A stretch of DNA of 64,000 nucleotides. Source: Ulva prolifera. Taxonomy: Eukaryota > Chlorophyta > Ulvophyceae > Ulvales > Ulvaceae. Shown here piece after piece: positions 45,124 through 56,689 of this stretch. Both the position numbers and the translations under genes were made by a program. The DNA lies in the NCBI GenBank assembly GCA_023078555.1, contig CM041198.1, forward strand, positions 5,222,354 to 5,286,353. Reading direction: 5' to 3'. Position 1 is the first letter of the stretch. Every line of letters begins with the position of its first letter. Below the pieces are notes generated by a model. The model was given only the letters and a program-made list of their open reading frames with translations, had not been told where the DNA came from and did no database searches.

Positions 45124-48067
45124 TCAACACTGAAAATCTAGCAGCTGCAAGTGTGGCATGTACTTCTGCACTGGACCATTCACAGCCACCCTGGCCCATG
45201 CAGGTGAACACGATGTCAAACACAGGCCCCGCAAGCATGGCAGGCACGCAATCTCCTTTCTAAATCGCTCCTCGTCAGCCAATTCTGCATTCCGCAGCTG
45301 CAGTGTGTGTAACGACGGCAGCTCTGCCACGTGCAACACCTCTGCACGCCGCCGCTGCCACTGCAAGCACATACTCCGCAGCTTGGGCAGCGTTGCACAC
45401 CCGGCCATCACAACGTTCCCATCGAGGCCTGGCCCGCCCGACAGCGACAGCTTCGTCAGCTCCTGCAGTCTTGATACAGCCTCCGCCATGCCCTCGGAGC
45501 TCTCCTGCGGCTCGGCCTCCCCGGCAATGCCCTCGCACACCTCGACCTGCAGCACCTGCAGCTGGCGCAGGCAGCTGCAGCCACGCATCAGCTGAAGCAG
45601 CGACACTGCCCCATCTGTGCACAGCCGCATTGTCAGGCTCGTCAGCAGGGGAACCATCGACAGGTTCTCTGCGAGCACGCGTACGGGGTGCGCTGCGCTG
45701 CCGGCAAAGCCCGGCCCACCGATCGACAGTGCAGCCACAGCGGGCAGGATCTGGTTCAGTGCGGCCAGGTGCGACCGTGCGAGGGGCCCTGCCTCGCCGC
45801 CGGCAACAAACACGGCATCCAGCCTCACCCGGCAGCGCGGCATCGCTGCGGCGATCGCGCCGACGGCGCCACCACAGCAGGGGCCAGTACCGAGCACAAG
45901 CGGCGCACGGAGAACACTCATGCTCGGCAGCTGCACCAGCCGCGCAACCAGGCCGAGCATCGTCGCGGTAGATGCTGTTGCAGAACCGCCGCGTGTGAGC
46001 TCCATCAAGCTCAGCCGCGACAACGCAGCACATGCCGCCGCGAACCGGCGCGCCTCTGCGTCGTCATGCACCGTGGCGCCGCGCAGGCGCAGCTCTTGCA
46101 GCCCACTCATCCCCGACAGCGCGCCAAATAGCACCCCCACCCCACCATACAGCTGCGCATCGAGGCCAACGTCGAGAACCGTGAGGTGTTGCAGGCACGC
46201 CAGTGCGCACGGAAGCACCGCGTCTGCACTGCTGCCTGCCGCCCTGCACCGCTTGTCGCTGTGAGCGAGTCCGGACGTGCTGACACGCAGCCGCCGCAGC
46301 GCCGTGAGGTGGCCGAGGGCGCGGGAGAGGTGCGCGAGCTGTGTGTGGCTCAGGCGCACACGGCTGAACACGACCTCGAGGTCGCACAGCGCTGTGGCGC
46401 CGCGGAGGCTGTCGATAATGGCAAGCAGCGCCTCCCGCAGGTGGATGTCACTGAAGCGGCTGAGTTGGTGCTGGCGGAACATGTCGACGCCGCCGATCGC
46501 GAATGTGGTGAGGCTGGGGAGGCGGCGTACGGCGTCCGCCACGGGGCGGAGGTCGGACGTGAAGGACGCCGTTTTGGCGAGCTTCAGGTGGCGGAGGCGG
46601 GGCAGGTGAGGGAGGACGTCGGAGAGCGCTGTGAAGCAGTTGTGGAGGGAGTTGTGGCTGAGGTCTAGCACCTCCAGCTGTTGGAGATTTGACAGCAGGG
46701 TGAGCTCTGGAGCAAAGTCACCATGGAGGCCTGTGTCTTTGAGGGATAGGGACGTCAGACAAGGAAGGGATGTCAAAAGTGGCCTGAGGATGCTTGAGTG
46801 CCAGGAGAGAAGCTGATTTTGGAATGAGAAGTCAGTCAGATGAGTGAGAGTCGCTGTCGCTGCAATGGCAAGGCCCAGCGACGCCTGGTCAAGTTGGCAG
46901 AGGTGCAGGGATTGGTCGCAGTCAATGGAAGGGTGCAGGGCATGCAGGACCAGTGCATGGAGGGGCAGCGGGAGCAGTGACAGAAGCTGAGAGCAGGAGA
47001 GGCCCGGCGATCGGATGAGTTTCAGTGTCAGGTGCGGGGACAAGTGAAATTGCACCTGAATCATCATGCAATGTATCAATTGCTGCATATTGTGTTGAAG
47101 AAAGCCAACAGTTGGAAGACAATGCACAATCCCACTCAACTCTTACAGAGATTCGAGGGATATGGCCATGCACTTGGACAAATTCGTTCGGGAAGTCAGC
47201 AGCGTGCTTATGAACCACGGCAGCTTGTTGATGTCTGCTGCTGCAAATGGTACCTGGCTGTACATACTGACAAACTGCTGCCATGCATTGACTTGTACAC
47301 GCTCTAGAGAATAAACAAATGTGTGCCAAGGCATGCTCAGATGCATGATCACAGCTCAGTGGCACGAACGAGGGGCGCCCTTGGACGATTACAGGCCTCA
47401 CCTGTGTTGCAGCCTCGTGCGCCTCTTCTTGACTCAAATGTGTGATGTCACTGCGCAAGCGATGAAACAGATGCAGGCAGACCGCCTTCGATGTGTCTTC
47501 GTCGATCAACAGATCTGATGTCTACACAGCAGAGTCTTTTGTGCCTTCACTGAACAGCTGACCACTGGTGACAGGTCAGATGCGACAGGGACACACCTTG
47601 GCGAGGACACAAAGATCCCCAATACTGCTTACGCCACAGCTCCAGTGGCCTTCAACATAGCATAGCCATTGTTTGATACAATCCTGATGAAGAGGAAGAT
47701 CAACATGGCCAGCAAAGCTTGCACTGGCTGTCATGTCTTTCAACAAGAAGCTACGGGATATGGTTGCATACGGTACCAGGTGTGGCTCCTCCGAGTAGAG
47801 AATAGCTCCTTGGTCGGTGAAACCAAGCCTGGTCATTGTCGATGTCTGCCTGGTGCAGGTTATGCCTGCAAACATGAGAGGTGAAGAGCACTCCTCCATC
47901 TGCCAAAATACATTTGAGGCAATGGGCGGTAGATGTTTTGCTCACCGGGCGTTACAATTAGCGTTGGCTGTGTGACGGGCAAACGGTCAGCTGCAGTGCT
48001 CCGGCCGGGCACACAAGTGGGCGCTGCAGCAGCATCAAAGCGCGCTTTACGGATACCACACGCTATC
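45124..48067 (-). CDS. BTB/Skp1-like and leucine-rich-repeat protein (5' end unresolved)
   Basis: The large last exon 47082..45124 encodes about 650 residues of leucine-rich repeats, for example LTSLPCLTSLSLKDTGLHGD, LQQLEVLDLSHNSLHNCFTA and LPSLHTLQLRNAELADEERF. Upstream exons that join in phase are 48067..47946, 47865..47597, 47521..47402 and 47257..47147. They encode a segment resembling a BTB/Skp1 fold: SRSFLLKDMTASASFAGHVD, LPLHQDCIKQWLCYVEGHWS, then IGDLCVLAKTSDLLIDEDTS. Proteins combining such an adaptor-like fold with LRRs are plausible cullin-ligase substrate receptors, but that role is inference. The last upstream junction has an alternative acceptor (47277) that breaks frame. The start codon lies upstream of 48067 and was not found. 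LRR identity is sure; the BTB-like call and merging are less so. Confidence 0.7.
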
Positions 48068-48682
48068 CTAAAGTCGTGTGTTTATGCCGTATCTTTTTTG
48101 CATGCGTTATGCCTGATTCGATGCAGCAGTGCTGCGTTTCGTGAAGCCGACAAGATTCGACCACAAAGGCGCAAATATCCATGAGGCAATGGTTGCAAAG
48201 GTTCACCAAATTACAAGCCAGTGCTGTGGCAGCTTTACAAGGAAACGCCTGTGTTTGATCAAGCACATATTTGAATCAGAAGGTTGCCCATTTCAATTTG
48301 AAACCGGGCAGAATTCCCTCTTTACTTGAAGCAAGAATGTACGTTCTGACAAAGCACGCGCAGCTGAATATACAGCACCTTCGATGTACCAAGGAGCGTC
48401 AGTAGCGTTGTCATGGTTATGCGGCCTGACAGGAATAGGGCAGGTCAGCACATGGTGTTCGCTCAATACCCCAGCGGATCCAGTGCTGGGAGCACATGAC
48501 AGGAAACTTAGCAATATGAGCAGGCATTCGCTGTGAACTTGTGATAACGCTAACGCAATCAATTTATGGACTCATATATCATCTCATTAAAGAGCATTCT
48601 CTCTCACTACTACGCCAGGGAAGCCATAAACAATACCCCTCTATAGGCAACATATAGCTGGTGTTCAAGGCATTGAGACGCC
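48068..48682. other. Short region with unresolved upstream exons
   Basis: It probably holds the start of the BTB/LRR gene and the 3' UTR of the PRC-barrel gene; TTACA at 48211-48215 could be the latter's TGTAA signal. A minus-strand frame at 48293..48562 ends near a possible donor (CTTCAA before GTAAAG) but is out of phase with the next exon. Confidence 0.35.
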
Positions 48683-51600
48683 TCACATGAAGCAGATTGA
48701 CACGTTTCGACGGAAAGCACGTATTCCAGTGCCTGCTCTACGAATCCTTGAACTTCTCTCCACTGCATGGGCAATGACTTCCCTTACACGATCCGCTTTC
48801 ACCACGAACTTTGGGATCACGGCAGCTTGCGAAGTCGCCCCGTCAACCTCTGATGCATTAGACAGGCACAGCTTCCGTGGGCGCCCTCGAGGCCATCCCC
48901 GTTTTCTGGCTTCAACACCCAGCATCCGAGCAATTTCATTGGTGTTGCTGCGCTTCACCTTCAGAGCCAGGTTCTCGCATCCTGCGTCCCGTAAGTGCTG
49001 GAGCGAAGGTAAGTAGCGCCACATTTTGCTCAAATCTCCCTGTGCTGTCAGCTTCTCCTCACCAGCTGGAGGCGGATGGTGCTGCATAAAAGCTTTGAGC
49101 TGTAGCGCCACTTCTTCGGGTGTAATTTGAGACATCATCCGCCGAGTGCGCATGCCTAGCTCGACCGCCATCTGCATTCAATCAGCCAGTGCGCATCTGT
49201 GTGCAGACATCATGTGCAACACTGCCGAAGCAAGATCGCCGACCCTCATCAAGTTGACCCTGCTGCGGACTCACCATCAGTGATATAATTTGCAATTGAG
49301 GCAATATAGCTTAGCAAGCCATAGGAAGGCGTAACCACTAATTGATTCATAGCATCGTAAGCCATGAGTTGGCCTGCGTCGGAATATCACAACGGCTTAG
49401 CAATCGCACTCGAACCTACTTTGCTGTTACTCCGGCTATGGGCGGATGAACGGCCATTGCTAAAACCCAACAGCTGCACCTAGAACACGAATGCACGAGA
49501 TGCTAGGTGATGATCAGCCCATTGAATTAATTTTGCGTTGCTTAGCAAGCAACAAGAGAGTGCGTCCATTAATTGTTGCTTGCTTCGCTCGCCATAGCGG
49601 GGGTGTCAGAATTAGCTTTATTTGCTTAATTCGGACTTGAATTTGTAATTTTATGGCTTATAAGCAATTTATAGCCGAATATTCTAACACTGCTCACCAT
49701 CACACAGATCCAGAGCACAGTGAATTGCAACAGAGAATATGCACATACGTGGCCCGCAATGCATCAGATGACACGGCCCAGGACTTCAAAAGCAGGGAAA
49801 CATGTTCAAATGATGTGAAGACTCCCAGACACCCACTACGAACACACCAACAATGCAGAAAATACAGCTGCATCCAGGGCAATGCATGCCAAGGCAGCCA
49901 GATAGGCTGTGATGTACGCCTGAGACGTCCAGATGGCACACCTTGCGGAATCCCCCGGCAGAAGTGATCCAACACACCACCTGCGGCATCTGGCATGCTT
50001 CAAACTGCTCCCGTGTCGGGAACTCATCCGGGGAGAGTCCCAGCGTCTGCTGCACCCGGCACACCTTCCGGAGGATGACGTCTCGGTCGTTGACCACCGG
50101 CCTGCGGATGAACAAGCGCTGCCGCTGCAACACGTCCGCGACGACCTGGAACCCTCCATGCATACGGATCGCATTCAGCAGGTCATTGCGCCCAGCTGCA
50201 TGCACATGCACAACCTGACAGCCTACTCAACTGAGTCAGCAGGCACTCGATGCATGGAGGTCTATCAGGTCGCTGATACCAGCCCCATAATAGCGACAAT
50301 TCGGAGCTTTGGTCAGGAAGGGAGATGTACCTTCTTCGAGTGATGCCTGTCGAGGCATGTACCGCTGAGACTCGTCCTCGACCCTGACCAGAGCCTGCCC
50401 AACACGATGCACCGAAGGCACTTGGGGCTCCTCGAGGCTCACCTGCACCACATACAGCTAGTGCATTAGAGCAATTTCAAGCAAAATAAAGGACACGAGA
50501 GGCACTTTTAAGTACCATGCACAGCAATCCCTGAAGGCATTCATATCTGAAGCAAAGCTGTCCATGTCTATGTGCCTCCACCAGGGACCAGGTGCGGTCT
50601 GCGGTCGCCATATGTACAGGGACAGCATGGCCAACTAGCGCAAATCAACCGCAATGCATAGTGCAGGACACTCGTAGCAGCATATAATGGAATTCAGATG
50701 GTCCAGGATGCCAGGATGCAGCGTTGAGTGCGCACGTGCAGACTTGTGTGCTCCGCAGTGTGTGTACATTCTCTATGCCTTTGCTCCAGACAAATTTCGA
50801 TCAGCAATGAGTGACAGGAAACTGCATGAGGCCGGTTTTGCCTGTCCTACCCACCTCGGCTGGTGCTGATGCAGCAATGCCACGATGCAACTTTAGTGAC
50901 GAATGCGCTTACTTTCACACTTGTGGGAGCATTGTAGTGGCCTTTGGTCGTCCTTTGGAATGGTTCATGTTCGTGTGTGGTAGGGGAACATTTGCACTGC
51001 ATACCTCGTCTGTGATTGTGTTGTAGAAGTACCATTCTCCAACAGGACTGCTCGCCGACCCCACCTCGTCGAGTTTGGGCCACTCTTCTTCATCAGGGTC
51101 ATATGTTTCATATTCGTCATCCTCTTCGAACGATCCTTCATCAGCGCTTCGGTAAGGGTCATCCCAAAATTCGTCAAAACCATCTGACTCGGAGCTAGGA
51201 GAGGATGCATCTTCGAACCTTTCCACGGCATATCTTTCGTCGGGGGCATCATACCCTGACAGAAAGGACACGTTTCCGTCGTTCCCACCTGACGGAACGT
51301 TTCTCTCAACCTTGCCAGCATGGGTGATGGTGGCCATAGACATGTACTCATCACTAGCATCTGTCACCATGCGATCCAACTCGCACAGCTCTCTGTCTTC
51401 ATGCTGAAGGAGTTCGTCGCCACAATCGAGAGATAAGTGCGCTTCAGTTTGAGTTGTTGTGGAGGCAATGCGCAGCTTGACAGGGAGTTCGGCTGATGGC
51501 GTGGATCTGGCAGCCTCAGCTTCAGAAACGATCACACTGGCCTTTGCTTGTTTCCCGGTAAGATGACTAGAGTTTTTCTGTTGATTCGCGGTGGCCCCAG

Positions 51601-52807
51601 ACTGAGACCAGCTGTCCGGCACTTCTGCTGTGGCAGGCTCAGAGGCCGCAGATGGCTCGTCACTGTCTGGTTGTGCGGTGATCAATGGGTCGAGGGCTGT
51701 TGGAAGCTTCACCCACCCTGATGCAATGAAGCATGAGAGGTCCCAATCTAGGTTGTCAAGGTCCTGGAAGTAACCTCTGGGACGAAAAGCTGTTCTGCAG
51801 CCGAGAGTCTGTGCCACCTGCAGCATGTCAGCTGCGCCTCAGTCATGGGCATGAACGGAGCATCATCGAATGCGCGATCCGTTGTGATACAGGATTATAG
51901 ATGTCACTCAGGTTCGTAGAACATTCGGCTCTGCCTCGGGTACCTTTGCAAGTCCTCCAGCCTGCTTGATCAGAGAGACAAGATCAGTCCTTCCTTCTTT
52001 CCTGAGATCAGTATAACGTGGTAGCTCTCGCTCTCCTCTGATTTTCTCTCGAAATCTATTGGGCAGATGTGCGATGTACGGCTTGAGTTCACGCTTCAGC
52101 ACACGGATGTACAACTCCTCTCTCCCGAGTTTGATTAAACCTGCCGGAAGCTTAACAGTGATGCTCTTTGCTTTGCAGTCTACATCTAGTATGAATTCTG
52201 GGACAAGAGGTATTCTATGGTGGACGGTGTGATTCTCAACTACAGTCTCAAGCTGATCTGCCTCTCCCGCGTTGTGCCTCAACAACGGAATGGACAGCTC
52301 GTCAGCAATCCATAGCTGACACACATACTCCAAGTCAATTATATCCTGCACATATATCACCACGTCACAATCTGTAGCACTGGAGCCCTTTCGCTAATGA
52401 AACGGAGCGCAAGTGCAATCGTCCCGGCCAGCACACCTCCACCACGCCGACACAATGGCCATTCTTGAAGCGCACAGCATACGCGATAGGACGGAATTGT
52501 CCTGAGCAAACTTTGAGTACACCACGCTTGCCCTTTTCAACGCCAGGCATGAGGTGTTTCTGTGTTGGGCATGAATGTTCAGAGCGGCGACGCTTCCTTG
52601 TCCATCTCGAGGCTTGAGCTCATTGGGACAGCACATTCTAACGACAATCAATTCCACGGGTTGCCTGCTGACTGCATGTGCTACCTGATGTTTCCGCGTG
52701 TTGACAGGATGCCATGAGAATGGCTTAGCCGTGTCATGCTTCCATGCACATACAACATTAAGCGAAACCAACTCAAGTTGTAATGACTTCTGTTGTTCCA
52801 CTACCAT
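48683..52807 (-). CDS. PRC-barrel (RimM-like) protein with HGG-type repeats
   Basis: Seven exons join in phase: 52807..52685, 52559..52437, 52345..51944, 51817..51005, 50442..50331, 50195..49981 and 49171..48683, giving 758 residues. Residues 68-165 look like the C-terminal PRC-barrel of the ribosome-maturation factor RimM (AVRFKNGHCVGVVEDIIDLE, then RIPLVPEFILDVDCKAKSIT and VKLPAGLIKL). Three units follow that resemble repeats of plant organelle proteins (LR..GR.DL...I...GG...VA..LG...RPRG). They are LPRYTDLRKEGRTDLVSLIK with AQTLGCRTAFRPRGYF, AGRNDLLNAIRMHGGFQVVA, and LPSLQHLRDAGCENLALKVK with ARMLGVEARKRGWPRGRP. An acidic, disordered linker (about residues 400-475) separates units. A role in organelle rRNA or RNA metabolism is inference. 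The RimM N-terminal domain is not visible, and the start at 52807 is the first ATG but may not be the true one. Confidence 0.72.
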
Positions 52808-53028
52808 TCCTGATCGCGAATATTTTCAGTAAACGAGATGATATGATGTCGCCTGATCTCCGCACACATCAGAACCATGCTGTTCTCAGTTGGTGCTGCT
52901 ACATGGTAGAGCCCGGGGTGGAGATCACCAACAGCAAGGCTATGATCACCTGAAGAGTAAACTTGGATTCTGCAGCCACTGGCAACTGTTATTTGTCACA
53001 GCTTTGCGACACAGATGCTTTGCGTGGC

Positions 53029-54177
53029 TTACATTTCACCACATTGTGCAATTTGCACTGCAAGCCTGGGCTTCTTCTCACGATCCGTTTGCACATGCTC
53101 TATCTTCCGCACTATCCTCAACCCGTCCTCAATAACACGACCAAACACTACATGTTTGCCATTTAGATGTGGGGTTTCACTACATGTCATGAAAAACTGG
53201 CAGCCGTTTTGGTCCCGACCTGAGTTCGCCATGCTCAACAGCCCTGGGCCAGTGTGCTGTGCGATGAAGTTTTCATCCGGGAAATGTCCATCGTATATAC
53301 TCATCACCCCAGTGCCATCGCCCTGAAAACAAAGAATCAATTGACAGCAGCGCAGCATGCTGGAGTAGCATGGTCGAGTATCTATGGTGTTACAGAAAGC
53401 ATCAAGATTGCTGCATTCCCTAAAAATAAGCCCAATGAGTGCCCAATTGAGGCTCTGACATACACAGATCATGATTCTAAGTTGAGCTGTAATGCTTGTC
53501 TGCTGGTGCTGGCTTGTCCGCTGGTGCTGCATGACAGCCTGTCCTGCGGATAGAGTCAACAAAAGGAGGCAAAACCAGGCAGAATGAACACATCACGCAT
53601 AATAGAAGGCAAATACATATGAGCAGAATCCAGAGCGGCCGAGTCGAGATAATCTGTGGCGACACGAGAATGGCTGCGTCAAACTTTTTCAAGCAGGCTG
53701 CAGCAGATACGTACCCGTACAAAGTCTCCACCCTGAATGATGAAGTCTCGCTCTATTCTGTGAATCTTGCACTCCTTATATCCTTGGGGAACGCCATTCT
53801 TACGATGCTCGCCAGTACAGAATTGGCGGAAGTTCTCACAAGTCTTGGGGCAGATGTCAGCCCACAGCTCCATCTTGAGCCTTCCGACAGGGGTCCCGCC
53901 TATGGTGATATCTGCACATTGACCGTCACTTGCTCATCTATCGTGATCCAGTATGGTGTGCAAGAAAAACATGCTGAACTTGTCATCCCTGATGGTTCTT
54001 TGCACATGCATCGTCAAACGCCGGTTTAGACAGGTGATGAATAGCCTGATGGTGCTCTCGAATGACATCAAAACTTTCCTCGCAAGTTCAGTGGGGGGAA
54101 CGATGCGCACCAAAGAACACTATGGGATTTGCTTCGACAGGTGGGCGTACATGCCAGAGAGTTGTGTTTCCTTGCAT
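53029..54177 (-). CDS. PPIH: Spliceosomal cyclophilin H (peptidyl-prolyl isomerase)
   Basis: Three exons, 54177..54111, 53911..53721 and 53322..53029, join in phase to 183 residues, the length of PPIH. PPIH is the cyclophilin of the U4/U6.U5 tri-snRNP. The N-terminus ([16 protein letters not shown]) matches the plant PPIH extension rather than other cyclophilins. The domain follows: [80 protein letters not shown] and [20 protein letters not shown]. It ends with QIAQCGEM. The catalytic Arg is kept (IHRIERDF). The cyclosporin-binding Trp (CDWLDGKH in PPIH) is replaced by His (TPHLNGKH). The stop codon overlaps a TGTAA motif (53033..53029). Confidence 0.92.
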
Positions 54178-55063
54178 GGAGCTGCGTCAAAGGTGACAAG
54201 GACTTTGAGGTGGATAGTATGAGAAGTAGTGATATGTGTAATTCAATAGTGCTGGAGGGATGTAACACCGCTTCACGTGGTGCTGCCGAACATGTATTTG
54301 GGACGAGGCTGTCGTGAAGCGATTGTGTGATCAAAGCATGGACACACTGCCCGCCGTTACTTACTAGATAATCATCAGGTACGCTGTGCATCGCTCAAGT
54401 AGACGATATTGATCAGGCCGGCGTTTCGGACCTATGTCTACAAGTGAAGTGACGCAACAACTTCTGCGGGGCCTTGGGTCCTCTGACAAGGCCTCCGCGG
54501 AACGAAATATGATCATACAGCGAACTTGTGAATTCCACAACTGCACTGAACTTTCGTCCCCGTAGATCTGAGCTTCTACTGACTCTGTCGTAGTTACGTA
54601 GCACTTGCACTTGTCATAAAATCCTCTTCACCGACTCTCATCTGTGACCCAACACCTGTGGCGACACCGAAGCATCAAGATGTTGTGACCAAACCTAAGC
54701 AGCTAAGTGGTGACTCAGCTCCAAGCCACCAATGCTGCACAAACCAGTTCAATGGCGGAGCTGGCACCGGCCACTCGTGCGCCGAAACATATCCGGGGAC
54801 CGCACGCTGCACATCTGGATCGCTGTTTATTGCAGTGCATCTACACACTCTGCGGCGACCCATGAACGCAGGCATCCACCAGAGCAAGCAATTGGTAACA
54901 CACTACAACAACAAAAATCCTTGTATTTGCCAGGAGGCACTGCTAGATCAGCACCATAGTGCCGCAGCAGTCCTCCGGTTGTCAAGCATAGTCACACATA
55001 TCCGTGCCAGGAAGGTCACACATATCCGTGCCAGGAAGGTCACACATATCCGTGCCAGGAAGG
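54178..55063. other. Intergenic stretch with a 24-bp triple repeat
   Basis: Upstream of the PPIH gene. A plus-strand frame at 54658..55239 is low complexity and runs through the tandem repeat; I do not regard it as a gene. No RNA gene was seen. Confidence 0.4.
54991..55062 (+). repeat. Three perfect tandem copies of a 24-bp unit
   Basis: The unit GTCACACATATCCGTGCCAG plus GAAG is repeated three times without mismatch (54991-55014, 55015-55038, 55039-55062) and followed by a partial fourth (GTCAC). Confidence 0.95.
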
Positions 55064-55501
55064 TCACGCAGCAGTCCGTCGCAGCGCCTTCGCGAACCGG
55101 TCATACGTCTCCACAGACATCTCATGGACCTCCACAAACCACAGGTTCCGACACAGACACTCCAGCCCCGCTACATCCTTCTCATCACTCACGTCCTTCA
55201 GCTGCAGCAGCTGCACACTCTGCTTGCATTCTTGAATGAGCTTCAGGCTCTGTCTGTACAGAGGGTTGGCTAGCCGCACTCGCAGCTCCTCCAGCTTGCA
55301 GGGAGCCTGCTCGGGTGTCCACTCTGTGGCTGCAGTCAGCTTGTCTCTGAGGTGCTTATCCTCGCTGAGCAGGAGAGTCCAAGCAGCTGCAGAGCTCTGC
55401 TGTTTCTTGCTTCTCTCCGATTCAGGCTGAAGGGCGGCGACCTCGTCAGGATGTTTCGCCTCCACCAACTCTTGGGTGGCTTCTGCAGACATTCCCAGCA
55501 T
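55064..55501 (-). CDS. Hypothetical helical protein or terminal exon
   Basis: An ATG-started frame of 145 residues, hydrophilic and helix-prone (SAEATQELVEAKHPDEVAAL, LSEDKHLRDKLTAATEWTPE, LANPLYRQSLKLIQECKQSV, FVEVHEMSVETYDRFAKALR). A CTGCAG acceptor just inside the frame (near 55485) suggests it may instead be the last exon of a minus-strand gene starting in the coiled-coil locus at 56.7-57.2 kb. No family is recognised. The composition is protein-like on this strand only. Confidence 0.45.
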   Translation of the reverse strand: MLGMSAEATQELVEAKHPDEVAALQPESERSKKQQSSAAAWTLLLSEDKHLRDKLTAATEWTPEQAPCKLEELRVRLANPLYRQSLKLIQECKQSVQLLQLKDVSDEKDVAGLECLCRNLWFVEVHEMSVETYDRFAKALRRTAA

Positions 55502-56689
55502 TAGAAGCTGAGACCTTCACTTTGCCATGCAGAGCCCAAAACTGCCACATCGGCTGAAACAAATGCCCTAGCTCCATGTTGCAGCTGCAGTCAGGGATGT
55601 ACCAGGCACTGACTCATGCTTTAGTTTTACACCCAAGGTGGTGAGAATTCTCTCAAACTCAATCGGCCGGAATGGGGCCCACCGCGCTGCTCGAGGCCCT
55701 CTGCGGCAGGTGTGGCTTGCACATGCTTGTCAATCTCTCTACTGAGAAAATCTGACATAGTCGTGCATACATATATACGTACATGCTAAGCCATGACTGG
55801 CTACACTGCATGTCTGGGCTGAAGCAGTGGGTCGTCGGGCCCGATCACAGCACAGAACGAGATATACTTGGTATGACCTCTGGGAGGCAGTCCAAGAAAT
55901 GCTGCAAGGCGACCCAACACCAGTCGGCAGGTGAGATCGCAGAGCACAAGAGGATTTCATGCGCAGTGTTGTAAGCCAGCATGAGGCTCAGTCGGGAGAA
56001 CCGTGAGGTTTGAGTTCAAGTGCAGCACATGCACGGCGCTCCGAGCAGGAGGGCGCCTCACCGAGGATGCCGCACATGGACAGCCGCCCCGCAGCGACCA
56101 ACATCTCAAAATCTAGATTTACTGATCCTGAAGAGGGCATTGACAACTCCGAGTGAACGGGAGCGCATGCCGGAGGTGGTTCAGCCTTTCGTGGTGCGAT
56201 GGGGAATTGGCGAGTATATTCAGATTCATGGCGCAGTCATGCATGGCTGCACTGCACACACTCAAGCACAGGGCGCACGAAGTAGCTGCAGTAGACGGGG
56301 TGCATCTGCTGGCACAGCGAGCCGAGCCTAGGTGGCTATGCAGTCAGGCCGTGTGGCCACTCAGGAGCGGCTGCGCCGTCCGAGCATCCGCAGCCTGCTG
56401 TCTGCAGCGGTGCTGAGTCGCTGGGTCACATGGGACAATTCGCAATACTCAGGTCTATTTTCTGGATGGCCGCTATAGGAATGCTGCGAGGCGACCCAAC
56501 ACTGGTCTGCAGAGGAGACGCTTCAGCATTTGGCAGTAGCACCCAGGCTCAGCACATGGACGGTTTACCCCAGTGTTGGGTCGCGCTGCAGCGTTTTCGG
56601 GCACATCACCCGAAAAATAGACCTGGATATTCGGAATTGTTCTATGTGATCGGGCCCAATGACCCAACACTGGTTTACCCGAGCAGGAG
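55502..56689. other. Region of local duplications, no intact gene
   Basis: Probably intron or intergenic DNA between the two minus-strand hypothetical pieces. It contains degenerate copies of neighbouring sequence: 55896-55948 resembles 56478-56529, and 56038-56098 resembles 56685-56743 (the coding end of the coiled-coil exon). The phrase GACCCAACAC recurs four times, once inverted. Confidence 0.5.

Noticed and set aside
45275-46387. Long open frames on both strands inside the LRR exon
   Set aside because: They are GC-rich shadow frames of the leucine-rich-repeat exon; only the 47082..45124 frame shows repeat periodicity.
54991-55062. Possible CRISPR array
   Set aside because: Three directly adjacent 24-bp copies with no spacers in a eukaryotic, intron-rich setting; this is an ordinary tandem repeat.
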